Source: Halovulum sp039180525 (lineage in GTDB: Bacteria > Pseudomonadota > Alphaproteobacteria > Rhodobacterales > Rhodobacteraceae). From it: a DNA stretch of 33,592 nucleotides. The DNA lies in assembly GCA_039180525.1 (NCBI GenBank), contig JBCDDF010000035.1:1-33592 (forward strand), read 5' to 3'. A program made the translations under genes and the position numbers. The notes under the pieces are model-generated. The model searched no databases. It saw only the letters and a list, made by a program, of their open reading frames with translations, and was not told the origin of the DNA. Positions 15,665 to 24,016 of the stretch are shown here, piece after piece. The first letter of the stretch is position 1. Each line of letters begins with the position of its first letter.

Positions 15665-16333
15665 CTACCTCCCGCGCGCCTCCCGATATATCAGCAAGCC
15701 GGTCATGCCCAGCCATGCCGCGGCCAGCAACGCCCAGGTGATGGCGTATTGCCGGTGGTTGTTGCGCAAGTTTACGCCCACCGACTGCGGCGCAGGGCTT
15801 GGGGTGCCCGTTGCGGCACTCGCAACGGCCAGCACGGGTTCGGTGTTCAGCACAGCGGACATCGCCTCCGGATCGCGCGCAAACCAGATATTGCGCGCGG
15901 TATTGGGTTCGGGCGTGAACATGTCGCGTTCGTTGGGCCACAGCAGCGTGGCCGTGAACGCCACCGGCCCCGCATCCAACGGCGCGGCTTTCTCGGCTTC
16001 GGGCAGAAAGCCCCGATCGACCAGAATCCGCCGCCCGTTGCCAAGCTCGAACGGCGCCACCACCCGAAACCCGGGGCCGACGAACCTCTGAGAGCTCAGC
16101 ACATGCAGCGCCCCGGCATCGAAACGCCCCTCCAGAGTGACCGACAAAAAGGCGTGCAGCGCCTCTTGCGGCGCGGCGGGCAGCGGCACCGGCTCGGCGG
16201 CCGCGCGCGCCCCAAGCTCGGCGATCAGAGCCTCCTTCCACGCCAGGCGCTGCACCTGCCAGACACAAAGCCCGATCAACAGCGCCGCGCCCGCCAGCCC
16301 GAACAAAACTAGAAAAGCCAGCCGCATGGACAT
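15665..16333 (-). CDS. surf1: SURF1-family cytochrome c oxidase assembly protein
   Basis: SURF1 proteins help insert heme a into subunit I of aa3 oxidases. The 222-residue product has the expected layout: an N-terminal membrane helix (LAFLVLFGLAGAALLIGLCVWQ, in which WQVQRLAWK is the family signature), a periplasmic domain with RILVDRGFLP, and a C-terminal helix (YAITWALLAAAWLGMTGLL) preceded by NNHRQYAITW. ATG at 16333 or 16327 is the start. It ends two bases before thrC and is separated from ctaE by 223 bases that hold stem-loops. Confidence 0.92.
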   Translation of the reverse strand: MSMRLAFLVLFGLAGAALLIGLCVWQVQRLAWKEALIAELGARAAAEPVPLPAAPQEALHAFLSVTLEGRFDAGALHVLSSQRFVGPGFRVVAPFELGNGRRILVDRGFLPEAEKAAPLDAGPVAFTATLLWPNERDMFTPEPNTARNIWFARDPEAMSAVLNTEPVLAVASAATGTPSPAPQSVGVNLRNNHRQYAITWALLAAAWLGMTGLLIYREARGR

Positions 16334-16481
16334 CACCGCCCGCCTCGGTTTCGTGCCGCTATGGAGATCCCCAAACCCCCGAACCGAAGCCGAGCCATCG
16401 GATCTTCCAGCCGGACGTGCCAGCATCGCAGCAGGCACGCGGCCCTCCACCTAAGACATCGGATATCGCTCGTGCGGCGGG

Positions 16482-16511
16482 CCCCATCTTTGGCGCAAGC
16501 CGGAGATGGGG
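16482..16511 (-). other. Stem-loop upstream of surf1
   Basis: CCCCATCT (16482-16489) pairs with AGATGGGG (16504-16511). An inner GGC-GCAA-GCC hairpin (16492-16501) lies inside, separated by a 2x2 internal loop. It is the second of two hairpins between ctaE and surf1. It may be an mRNA processing or stability element that sets the dose of the distal genes. Confidence 0.5.
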
Positions 16512-16521
16512 GTGTAAGACT

Positions 16522-16538
16522 TGGCCCGGACCGGGCCA
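16522..16538 (-). other. 17-base perfect palindrome downstream of ctaE
   Basis: Eight-base arms (TGGCCCGG and its complement) around one A, starting 19 bases past the ctaE stop. In RNA it would fold as a six-pair stem with a five-base loop. There is no T run, so at most a partial terminator or a 3' stabiliser. Confidence 0.5.
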
Positions 16539-16556
16539 CCGCCAGATCCAAGCCGC

Positions 16557-17366
16557 TCAGGCGCCCCAGATATAGATCGCGAAGAACAGGAACAGCCATA
16601 CGACATCCACGAAATGCCAGTACCAGGCCGCCGCCTCGAAACCGATGTGTTTCTCGGGCGTGAAATGCCCCTTCAGCGCGCGCAGCAGGCAGATCGCCAG
16701 GAAGATCGTCCCGATGACCACGTGAAAACCATGGAACCCCGTCGCCATGAAGAAATTGGCGCCATAGATGTTGCCGGCGAAGCTGAACGCGGCATGGGTG
16801 TATTCATACACCTGGAAGCAGGTGAAGATCGCGCCCAGCGCGATTGCCAGCGCCAGGCCCCAGATCAGCCCCTTGCGGTCGTTGTCATGGGCGATCGCAT
16901 GGTGCGCCCAGGTCGCCGCACAGCCCGAACACAGCAGAATCAGCGTATTGATCAGCGGCAGATGCCAGGGATCGAAGGTTTCGATCCCCGCGGGCGGCCA
17001 GACCCCATCCACCGCCGGGCTCAGCCCACCGGGGTCCATCGGATAGATCGCGTGTTTGAAGAACGACCAGAACCAGGCGGCGAAGAACATCACCTCGGAG
17101 ATGATGAACATGATCACGCCCATGCGCAGCCCGATCTGCACCACGGGGGTATGATCGCCCTGCTGGCTTTCCAGCACCACTTCCGACCACCAGGCGAACA
17201 TCGTGTAAAGCACCAGCGCCAGCCCGATGAGGAACAGCCAAGGCATGCTCGGGTCCTTCATCCAGAACACCGCGCCCAGCAGCATCACGAACGCCCCGAC
17301 CCCACCCAGGAAGGGCCAGATACTGGGGTTCAGGATGTGGTAATCGTGGTTTTTCTCGTGCGCCAT
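16557..17366 (-). CDS. ctaE: Cytochrome c oxidase subunit III
   Basis: Subunit III (CoxC) is a seven-helix membrane protein that stabilises the aa3 oxidase and binds lipids. The 269-residue product shows conserved family blocks: NPSIWPFLGGVGAF, MRMGVIMFIISEVMFF-like (RMGVIMFIISEVMFFAAWFW), GATFFMATGFHG-like (GANFFMATGFHGFHVVIGT) and the closing AAAWYWHFVDVVWLFLF. ATG at 17366 is preferred over an in-frame GTG at 17372, with GAGGGA upstream. It follows ctaG after 30 bases. Confidence 0.97.
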   Translation of the reverse strand: MAHEKNHDYHILNPSIWPFLGGVGAFVMLLGAVFWMKDPSMPWLFLIGLALVLYTMFAWWSEVVLESQQGDHTPVVQIGLRMGVIMFIISEVMFFAAWFWSFFKHAIYPMDPGGLSPAVDGVWPPAGIETFDPWHLPLINTLILLCSGCAATWAHHAIAHDNDRKGLIWGLALAIALGAIFTCFQVYEYTHAAFSFAGNIYGANFFMATGFHGFHVVIGTIFLAICLLRALKGHFTPEKHIGFEAAAWYWHFVDVVWLFLFFAIYIWGA

Positions 17367-17396
17367 GGTCACTGTCCCTCAGCCGACGTGCGGCTC

Positions 17397-17951
17397 TTAT
17401 TCTGTAGTCAAAAGCGTGACTTCCTCTTCGGGAAGTTCGGTTTCGTAGAACGTATACGACAGCGTGATCGTATGCGCGAATTTCGCTTCCCGGTCTTTCA
17501 GAATTTCCGGGTCGACGTAATAGGTGACCGGCATGCGCACCGTCTCACCCGGCTGCAGCACCTGCATCTGGAAGCAGAAGCAATCGATCTTGGTGAAGTA
17601 TCCGCCCGCGGAATAGGGCGCGACGTTGTAGCTCGCGGTGCCGGCCACCGGCCGATCGGTGGGGTTGTGCGCCTCATAGAATGCCAGCCCGGTCTCACCA
17701 AGGCGCAACTCCACTTCGCGGTCGACCGGGCGGAACTCCCACGGCATGTTCCGATCCAGAGAGGCGTCGAAACGGATGCGGATCGTCTGGTCCAGCACCT
17801 CGTCCGAGCCGGCGCCGGCCACCGCGGTCTCGCCGCCATAGCCGGTGACCCGGCAGAACCAGTCGTAAAGCGGCACTGCGGCAAAGCTCATGGCGCCCAT
17901 GAACAGCACCAGCCCCAAAAGCGCACCGGCGGTCTTCTGGGTCCCGTTCAT
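17397..17951 (-). CDS. ctaG: Cytochrome c oxidase assembly protein CtaG/Cox11
   Basis: Cox11 delivers copper to the CuB site of subunit I. The 184-residue product has one N-terminal membrane helix (GALLGLVLFMGAMSFAAVPLYDWFC, with Cys33) and a periplasmic copper domain with the family motif CFCF (Cys124 and Cys126). YDWFCRVTGYGG and MPVTYYVDP are also conserved. Its ATG overlaps the TGA of the preceding 73-codon gene. Confidence 0.96.
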   Translation of the reverse strand: MNGTQKTAGALLGLVLFMGAMSFAAVPLYDWFCRVTGYGGETAVAGAGSDEVLDQTIRIRFDASLDRNMPWEFRPVDREVELRLGETGLAFYEAHNPTDRPVAGTASYNVAPYSAGGYFTKIDCFCFQMQVLQPGETVRMPVTYYVDPEILKDREAKFAHTITLSYTFYETELPEEEVTLLTTE

Positions 17952-18169
17952 TGGCCCGCCTCCTCGGGGACCAGTTGGCCCGGCACCGTCTCGAAGGTGT
18001 GGTCGAAACCGCGGATCGTGACGCCGTTGGACAGCTTGACCACCGTCACGGCGAAGATCATCAGCACGACGGCGATCAGGCAGGCGCCCAGCGCCAGATT
18101 GCGCCCGCCGCGGCGGCGATAGATCTCGTGCCCGTCATTGCCCAGCCGGCTTTCGCGCGTCACAACCAT
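17948..18169 (-). CDS. Small single-helix membrane protein in the cytochrome oxidase cluster
   Basis: A 73-residue protein: a basic N-terminus (ESRLGNDGHEIYRRRGGRN), one predicted membrane helix (LALGACLIAVVLMIFAVTVV), and a short C-terminal tail rich in acidic and polar residues. It overlaps ctaB by 10 bases and ctaG by 4, so it is certainly translated with them. Small proteins at this place are found in other alphaproteobacterial ctaB-ctaG clusters and are thought to aid oxidase assembly. The role here is inferred from position. The start ATG at 18169 has GGGTGG upstream. Confidence 0.82.
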   Translation of the reverse strand: MVVTRESRLGNDGHEIYRRRGGRNLALGACLIAVVLMIFAVTVVKLSNGVTIRGFDHTFETVPGQLVPEEAGQ

Positions 18170-19101
18170 ATCGGCCACCCTTGCCAGGCCCACTGCGCGC
18201 CGCGCAGACCCGCCTCGATCAGCAGCGCCGCGAAATGGGCGAAGAGATAAAAGATCGAAAAGGCAAAGAACCGCCACTCCGCGCCGAAATCCGCCGGCGC
18301 CTGCCGGCCCCACAGGCCCCAGGCGCGCCGCAGGAATTCCGCATTCAGCAGCAGCGCAACCGCACCATAGACCGGCCCACCGACCGAGGTCACCGCCAGC
18401 GCCAATGCAGCCACCGCGGTGAGCACCGAGTAGACCAGGATATGCCGCCGCGTGACCCGCTCGCCGGCGACCACGGGCAGCATCGGCACCCGCGCGGCGG
18501 CGTAATCCTCGTTGCGGGCCAGCGCCAGCGCCCAGAAATGCGGCGGCGTCCACAGGAATATCAGCGCGAACATCAGCACCGGCTCCAACGCGATGCCGCC
18601 GGTCGCCACCGCCCAGCCGATCATGGGCGGGAACGCGCCCGCCGCACCGCCGATCACGATGTTTTGCGGCGTCGCACGCTTCAACCACATGGTGTAGATG
18701 ACCGCGTAGAAGAAGATCGTGAACGCCAGCAAGCCCGCCGCCAACGGTGTGGTGAACAGAAACAGCAGCATCACCGACAAACCCGACAGGCCCAGCCCCA
18801 CGGCCAGCGCCTCGCCCGGCGCAATCCGGCCGGCCGGGATCGGGCGGCCCGTCGTGCGGCCCATCACAGCATCGATATCGGCATCCCACCACATGTTCAG
18901 CGCGCCCGAGGCACCCGCCCCCACCGCGATGCACAGGATCGCCGCGACCGCGATCACCGGGTGTACCGCAACCGGCGCGGCTACCAGCCCTGCCAGCGCG
19001 GTGAACACGACCAACCGCATCACCCGCGGCTTCATCAACGCGACATAGTCGTTGAACTCGGGCTCCGGCGCCAAAGACAGGGGCGCGGCGGTCTCGCTCA
19101 T
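18160..19101 (-). CDS. ctaB: Protoheme IX farnesyltransferase (heme O synthase)
   Basis: CtaB adds a farnesyl group to heme B, giving heme O, the precursor of heme A. The 313-residue, multi-helix protein belongs to the UbiA superfamily and carries the Mg-diphosphate motif NMWWDADID (Asn69, Asp73, Asp77), then RTTGRPIPAGR, YTMWLKRATPQNIVIGGAAGA and FLWTPPHFWALA. It starts 7 bases after ctaC. The last codons overlap the following small gene. Confidence 0.97.
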   Translation of the reverse strand: MSETAAPLSLAPEPEFNDYVALMKPRVMRLVVFTALAGLVAAPVAVHPVIAVAAILCIAVGAGASGALNMWWDADIDAVMGRTTGRPIPAGRIAPGEALAVGLGLSGLSVMLLFLFTTPLAAGLLAFTIFFYAVIYTMWLKRATPQNIVIGGAAGAFPPMIGWAVATGGIALEPVLMFALIFLWTPPHFWALALARNEDYAAARVPMLPVVAGERVTRRHILVYSVLTAVAALALAVTSVGGPVYGAVALLLNAEFLRRAWGLWGRQAPADFGAEWRFFAFSIFYLFAHFAALLIEAGLRGAQWAWQGWPIWL

Positions 19102-19108
19102 GCGTGGT

Positions 19109-20008
19109 TTACTCCGCTTCGGCCACGGTCATTGGAATGTCCGCCAGGAACCCTGCCATTTCACCGCCCTGCGACTGGACCCATTCGGCGAACTGCTCGT
19201 CTGTCACCACCTTGACCGTGATCGGCATATAGGCGTGGTTGATGCCGCACAGTTCCGAACACTGCCCGAAATAGACCCCGGTCTGTTCGGCCATGAACCA
19301 CGTCTCGTTCAGCCGGCCCGGTACGGCGTCCATATGCACGCCAAAGGCCGGGATTTTCCAGGCGTGGATCACATCCGCCGCGGTCACCTGCAGCCGGACG
19401 ACGCGGTTCACCGGCACCACCACAGCGGTGTCGGTGGCCAACTTCCACTCATCTTCCGAATACCCGAACTCGGCCAATTCCGCCCGCACCTCGTCATTCA
19501 TCTCGGCGTGGTTGAGCCCCAGCATGTAGCTGTCGAAGGCGATGTCGTTGTCGGGGTATTCGTAGGACCAAGCCCATTGGAAACCGGTGGTTTTAATGGT
19601 CAGATCGGGCTCGGGGATCTCCAACTGCCGGAAAAGGATCGGCAGCGAAAACGCCCCGATGACGATCAGGATCAGGATCGGCACCAGCGTCCAGGTGACC
19701 TCGATCGCCGAATTGTGCGTGAACCGTGCCGGTTCCGGGTTGGCGCTGCGGTTATAGCGGATCACCACCGCGGCCAGTAACGCGACCACGAAAATCACGA
19801 TCGCGGTGATGATCACCAGCAAGAAATTGTCCAGCCAATGAATGTCCTGCGCCAGGCTGGTGACCGCAGGTTGGAAGTTCACGCCGCCCGGTACGGGCTT
19901 GCCGATCGTCTCCAGACCCTCGAAATTTTCCTGCGCCGCCGCGCTTGATGCCCAACCCGACGCCGAAAGCGTCGCCCCGGCCAGGCCCGCTGCCCATAGC
20001 TGCCGCAT
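19109..20008 (-). CDS. ctaC: Cytochrome c oxidase subunit II
   Basis: Subunit II (CoxB) carries the CuA centre that receives electrons from cytochrome c. The 299-residue product has a signal peptide (ending near SSAAAQ), two membrane helices (about 62-83 and 105-125) and a periplasmic cupredoxin domain with all CuA ligands: His215 and the cluster CSELCGINHAYM (Cys250, Glu252, Cys254, His258, Met261). The aromatic electron-entry patch GFQWAWSYEYP is present. ATG at 20008 with GAAGGA upstream is chosen; the frame continues upstream only as non-coding sequence. Subunit I (ctaD) is not in this cluster. Confidence 0.97.
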   Translation of the reverse strand: MRQLWAAGLAGATLSASGWASSAAAQENFEGLETIGKPVPGGVNFQPAVTSLAQDIHWLDNFLLVIITAIVIFVVALLAAVVIRYNRSANPEPARFTHNSAIEVTWTLVPILILIVIGAFSLPILFRQLEIPEPDLTIKTTGFQWAWSYEYPDNDIAFDSYMLGLNHAEMNDEVRAELAEFGYSEDEWKLATDTAVVVPVNRVVRLQVTAADVIHAWKIPAFGVHMDAVPGRLNETWFMAEQTGVYFGQCSELCGINHAYMPITVKVVTDEQFAEWVQSQGGEMAGFLADIPMTVAEAE

Positions 20009-20202
20009 GCCGAAATCCTTCGTCTCTCTCTGTCGGGCGCAAGATGCACCCGCCGCGAAAGACCAATCGCATAGCCGGCCAGCCGGAACAAGCGGCCGCC
20101 GCGGCGATCGCGGGCGCCCTATCGCCGCAGGCACCATCGCCGCAAGGCTTGCAAATCGTCGCCCGTCCGCCACCTTTAAACTGTTGCAGCAGAGGACCGC
20201 AG

Positions 20203-21618
20203 ATGACCGCTTTTCGCCCGTTTGAGACCGATCTGGACGACGCCCGCGCGCTGAAGATCCTGCGCGAGGCAACCGAGGGTGCCGATGACGGCGAGCTGTT
20301 CCTGGAACGCCGCCGTTCCGAAAGTCTGGTCTTCGACGACGGTCGTCTGCGCACCGCCAGTTATGACGCGTCCGAAGGATTCGGGCTGCGCGCCGTGCGC
20401 GGGGAAACCGCCGGCTATGGTCATTCCACGGAACTGTCCGAAGCCGCGCTGACCCGTGCCGCCGAAACCGCGCGCCTGGCGGTGGCGGATGGCGGCGGCA
20501 CGCTGGCCGATGCGCCGGCCCGGACCAATCGCAAGCTCTATGCCGACACCGACCCGGTGGCCGCCGAGCCGTTCGCGGTCAAGGTCGACGTACTTAAGGA
20601 TATCGATGCCTATGCCCGCGGCCTCGATGCGCGGGTCGTGCAGGTCTCGGCCTCGCTCGGCGCGTCCTTGCAAGAGGTGGAGATCCTGCGCCCCGACGGC
20701 ACCCGACTGGCCGATATCCGGCCGATGACGCGGCTTAATATCTCCGTCACGGTCGAACAGGACGGTCGTCGCGAAAGCGGCAGCGTGGGCGGCGGCGGAC
20801 GGCATGGGCTCGACCGGCTGATCGGGCCTGAAGAGTGGCAACCCAAGGTCGCGGAGGCGCTGCGGATCGCCAAGGTCAACCTGCGGGCGGAACCCGCACC
20901 CGCCGGCATCATGGATGTGGTGCTCGGCCCCGGCTGGCCGGGCATCCTGCTGCACGAGGCCGTGGGGCACGGGCTGGAGGGTGATTTCAATCGCAAGAGA
21001 TCTTCCGCCTTCGCCGGACTGATGGGCCAGCGCGTCGCTGCGCCCGGCGTGACCGTGCTGGATGACGGCACCATCCCCGACCGTCGCGGATCGATCACCT
21101 TCGATGACGAGGGCACGCCCTCGGCAAAGAATGTGCTGATCGAGGACGGCATTCTGATCGGCTATATGCAGGACCGCCAGAACGCCCGGCTGATGGGCGT
21201 GCCGGCCACCGGCAACGGCCGCCGCCAATCCTATGCCCACATTCCCATGCCCCGCATGACCAACACCTATATGCTGGGCGGCGATGCCGATCCGGCCGCC
21301 ATCCTCGCCGATTTGAAAGACGGCATCTATGCGGTCGGTTTCGGCGGTGGTCAGGTTGACATCACCAACGGCAAATACGTCTTTTCCTGCACCGAGGCCT
21401 ATCGCGTGAAAAACGGCCAAGTCGGCGCCCCGATCAAGGGCGCGACCCTGATCGGCGATGGCGCCACCAGCCTGCAAAAGATCCGCGCCATCGGCAATGA
21501 CATGGCGCTCGACCCGGGCATGGGCAATTGCGGCAAGAACGGCCAATGGGTCCCGGTCGGCGTGGGATTGCCCACACTGATGATCGGCGGCTTGACCGTG
21601 GGCGGCTCCGCCGCATGA
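20203..21618 (+). CDS. tldD: Metalloprotease TldD
   Basis: TldD, with TldE/PmbA, forms a zinc protease that degrades unfolded peptides and matures some modified peptides. The 471-residue product shows the zinc helix HEAVGHGLEGD (His251, Glu252, His255) and the conserved C-terminal run from GGGQVDITNGKYVFSCTEAY to MGNCGKNGQWVPVGVG. GAGGA precedes the ATG at 20203. It is divergent from ctaC, across 194 bases. No partner tldE gene lies in the window. Confidence 0.95.
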   Translation: MTAFRPFETDLDDARALKILREATEGADDGELFLERRRSESLVFDDGRLRTASYDASEGFGLRAVRGETAGYGHSTELSEAALTRAAETARLAVADGGGTLADAPARTNRKLYADTDPVAAEPFAVKVDVLKDIDAYARGLDARVVQVSASLGASLQEVEILRPDGTRLADIRPMTRLNISVTVEQDGRRESGSVGGGGRHGLDRLIGPEEWQPKVAEALRIAKVNLRAEPAPAGIMDVVLGPGWPGILLHEAVGHGLEGDFNRKRSSAFAGLMGQRVAAPGVTVLDDGTIPDRRGSITFDDEGTPSAKNVLIEDGILIGYMQDRQNARLMGVPATGNGRRQSYAHIPMPRMTNTYMLGGDADPAAILADLKDGIYAVGFGGGQVDITNGKYVFSCTEAYRVKNGQVGAPIKGATLIGDGATSLQKIRAIGNDMALDPGMGNCGKNGQWVPVGVGLPTLMIGGLTVGGSAA

Positions 21619-21681
21619 CGAACGCCCGTGATGACTGAGGAAACGGTCTGGGTGTCGACCGCGCTTCACGAGGCAGAACCG

Positions 21682-22251
21682 ATGTCCTTTCATTGGCTGG
21701 AGCCAGAAGACATCTCACGCGAACACATGCGCGGCGGCGGCTTCCCGAACTTCAGGGGTGAGGTGCTGTCCGTGGAATACTTCCCCACCGCGCTTTACTG
21801 GAAAGCCGGTCATAAGCGGAAAAGAGCGTTGCCGATGGTATTCAAGGCCGAAGGTCGCCCCATCGTGCGCGAGGACTTCGCCCAGATCTGGCGAGAGCAC
21901 GACGCGGGCGCGGGCAACATCTATCCGGTCAAACTGTTCCAGAGCAACAAGAAAACCCTGATCGAGGGCAACTACTACTGCCTGAACTTCGGCCAGGCGA
22001 AGAACGTGATCGATGTCGAGCAGTCCAATGTCAGGACCCAAACAGGCATTATGTTCGATATTCACCGCCCGCAATTCGACGCCCAGCCGCGGGATATCGT
22101 GGTCAGCGCTGCGGCCCTTGGCGGTCCGGATATCTGGGTCGATCCGGACCTTACCGATGCGTTCTTCGTCTCAGAGGCCATGCGCAACGCCTTCCACGCC
22201 GCAAAGCTCGACCGCGCACTGCATCTGACACCCTGCAGCCTGCTGCCCTGA
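21682..22251 (+). CDS. Imm11-like (DUF1629) putative immunity protein, orphan
   Basis: A soluble 189-residue protein. Its C-terminal third (DIHRPQFDAQPRD followed by GPDIWVDPDLTDAFFVSEAM and RNAFHAAKLDRALHLTPC) resembles the Imm11/DUF1629 family, in which 'D-W-D-x-L...FVS-ALRDAL' is typical. Members neutralise polymorphic toxins. No toxin gene is next to it, so it may be an orphan that protects against toxins of neighbours. ATG at 21682 has GAGG eight bases upstream; an earlier ATG at 21631 has no binding site. The family call is from memory of its pattern and not from a search. Confidence 0.5.
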   Translation: MSFHWLEPEDISREHMRGGGFPNFRGEVLSVEYFPTALYWKAGHKRKRALPMVFKAEGRPIVREDFAQIWREHDAGAGNIYPVKLFQSNKKTLIEGNYYCLNFGQAKNVIDVEQSNVRTQTGIMFDIHRPQFDAQPRDIVVSAAALGGPDIWVDPDLTDAFFVSEAMRNAFHAAKLDRALHLTPCSLLP

Positions 22252-22259
22252 ACCCAGAG

Positions 22260-22293
22260 GTCCCGGGGCAAGCCCGGGACGCGTCGCGTTTTT
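22260..22293 (+). terminator. GC-rich hairpin followed by T run
   Basis: GTCCCGGG (22260-22267) pairs with CCCGGGAC (22273-22280) around a five-base loop, and five T follow at 22289-22293, eight bases later. It starts nine bases past the stop of the Imm11-like gene. The distance to the T run weakens the call; the palindrome may also be a dispersed intergenic repeat. Confidence 0.5.
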
Positions 22294-22342
22294 CCCCAAG
22301 TACTCGGATCCCGACGTCACGGCCAGGCGTCGCTGCCGGGGC

Positions 22343-22377
22343 TTGACAGGACACCGCGGCGTTGCGCCTAAACCGCC
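22343..22377 (+). promoter_or_regulatory. Promoter of the GNAT gene, probably leaderless
   Basis: A perfect -35, TTGACA (22343-22348), is followed after 17 bases by GCCTAA (22366-22371), a weak -10. Transcription would start at or next to the A of the ATG at 22378, and no Shine-Dalgarno is present, so the mRNA may have no leader. Confidence 0.45.
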
Positions 22378-22851
22378 ATGCATGTCCGCCCGGCCGACCC
22401 CCATGAGACCCCCGCACTCGCCCGGCTCTGGCATCAGGGCTGGCACGAAGCGCATGCCGCGCATGTGCCCGAAGAATTGACCCGCCTGCGGACCGAAGAC
22501 GACTTCGCGCGCCGCCTGCGCGGCTTCGGCGATCGGCTGTTCGTGGCCGGCCCGCCGGGCGTGGCGCTGGGCCTGTGCGTGACCGATGGCGCGCTGCTCG
22601 ACCAGCTATTCGTGGCCCCCGAGGCCCGCGGCACGGGGCTTGCGGCCCAGCTGTTGGCCGCGGGCGAGGCGCGAATCGCCGCCGCCGGGCATCGACGGGC
22701 CGAACTGGATTGCCTGCCGGAAAACGCTCGGGCGCGGCGGTTCTATGCGGCCCATGGCTGGCGCGAACGCGGGATCGAGCCGGCCAAACTCGCCACAAGC
22801 GCCGGCACCTTCACGCTGCCTTGCGTGATCTTCGAAAAGCCGCTTGCTTAA
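22378..22851 (+). CDS. GNAT-family N-acetyltransferase
   Basis: The 157-residue product has the GNAT core: LLDQLFVAPEARGTGLAAQLLAAGE (acetyl-CoA loop ARGTGLA), then ELDCLPENARARRFYAAHGW, the usual C-terminal motif B. The N-terminus HVRPADPHETPALARLWHQGWHEAH is also typical. The substrate is unknown. The gene starts right behind a leaderless-type promoter and is followed 13 bases later by dprA. Confidence 0.85.
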   Translation: MHVRPADPHETPALARLWHQGWHEAHAAHVPEELTRLRTEDDFARRLRGFGDRLFVAGPPGVALGLCVTDGALLDQLFVAPEARGTGLAAQLLAAGEARIAAAGHRRAELDCLPENARARRFYAAHGWRERGIEPAKLATSAGTFTLPCVIFEKPLA

Positions 22852-22864
22852 CCGCCGCTTAACC

Positions 22865-24016
22865 ATGCGGGCGGCAGGCTCCGCGCCCATGGAACCCGAT
22901 GCCACGCCCGACCCGGCGCTGACCGCAGCCGCGCCGACGACGGAGCGCGCGCTGACCGCCTGGCTGCGTCTGGCCCGATCGTCGCGCGTCGGTGCGACCA
23001 CCTTCCAGCGCCTGATCCGCGAATTCGGCAGCGCCGAGGCCGGGCTCGACGCGCTGCCCCAGATCGCAGCCCAGGCCGGGGTAAAGACCTATGCCGCATG
23101 CACGGCCGAGACGGCGGCTGCAGAACTCTCCCGCGGTCGCGCCGCCGGCGCGCGGCCGATCCCGCTGGGCGCGGCCGACTACCCGCCGCTGCTGGCACGG
23201 CTCAGCGATGCGCCGCCGCTTCTGTGGGCACGCGGGCCGCTGCTGCCCCAACCGCAGCGCAGCATCGCACTGGTGGGCGCGCGCAACGCCTCTGCGCTGG
23301 GCCAACGCATGGCCGGGCACCTGGCGCGGGAATTGGGCCCGCGTGGGTTTGTGATCGTCTCGGGCCTTGCACGCGGCATCGACACCGCCGCGCATGCTGC
23401 TGCGCTGCCCACGGGCACTGTCGCGGTTCTGGCCGGCGGGGTCGACGTGATCTACCCCCGAGAGAACGTCGATCTGGCGGCGCAGATCGCGGAAACCGGG
23501 CTGATCCTTTCCGAAATGCCGCCGGGGCTGGAACCCCAGGCGCGGCATTTTCCGCGCCGCAATCGCATCATCTCTGGCCTTTGCCCGGGGCTGGTGGTGG
23601 TGGAGGGCGCGGCGAAGTCGGGCAGCCTGATCACCGCGCGTACGGCGCTCGATCAGGGGCGGGAGGTCATGGCCGTGCCCGGCCATCCGTTCGACGCCCG
23701 CGCCGCAGGCTGCAACATGCTGATCCGCGACGGCGCGACCCTGGTGCGCAACGCCGAAGACATCGCCCAGGCCCTGGCGCTGCCCGAACGTCCCCGTCCC
23801 GTGCCCGCGCCCGAACTGCCGCTGCCCAAACCCAACCCCGGCGTTCTGCCGAAACGGATCCTCAACCTACTTGGCCCCGCCCCGATCAGCGAGGACGCGC
23901 TGATCCGCGACCTGTCCCATCCCCCGGCGCAAGTTCTTGCAGCGCTGTCGGAACTGGACCTGAGCGGCCAGATCCAACGGCACCCCGGCGGCTTGGTGTC
24001 GAGCGCGGTCGCCTGA
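22865..24016 (+). CDS. dprA: DNA processing protein DprA
   Basis: DprA binds incoming single-stranded DNA and loads RecA during natural transformation; it occurs widely also in species not known to be competent. The 383-residue product has the Rossmann core SIALVGARNASALGQRMA, VIVSGLARGIDTAAHAAAL, VAVLAGGVDVIYPREN and HFPRRNRIISGL, and a C-terminal winged-helix (DLSHPPAQVLAALSELDLSG) as in proteobacterial DprA. The start is uncertain: ATG 22865 and ATG 22889 both lack a good ribosome binding site, and a TTG at 22844 overlaps the GNAT stop. Confidence 0.93.
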   Translation: MRAAGSAPMEPDATPDPALTAAAPTTERALTAWLRLARSSRVGATTFQRLIREFGSAEAGLDALPQIAAQAGVKTYAACTAETAAAELSRGRAAGARPIPLGAADYPPLLARLSDAPPLLWARGPLLPQPQRSIALVGARNASALGQRMAGHLARELGPRGFVIVSGLARGIDTAAHAAALPTGTVAVLAGGVDVIYPRENVDLAAQIAETGLILSEMPPGLEPQARHFPRRNRIISGLCPGLVVVEGAAKSGSLITARTALDQGREVMAVPGHPFDARAAGCNMLIRDGATLVRNAEDIAQALALPERPRPVPAPELPLPKPNPGVLPKRILNLLGPAPISEDALIRDLSHPPAQVLAALSELDLSGQIQRHPGGLVSSAVA

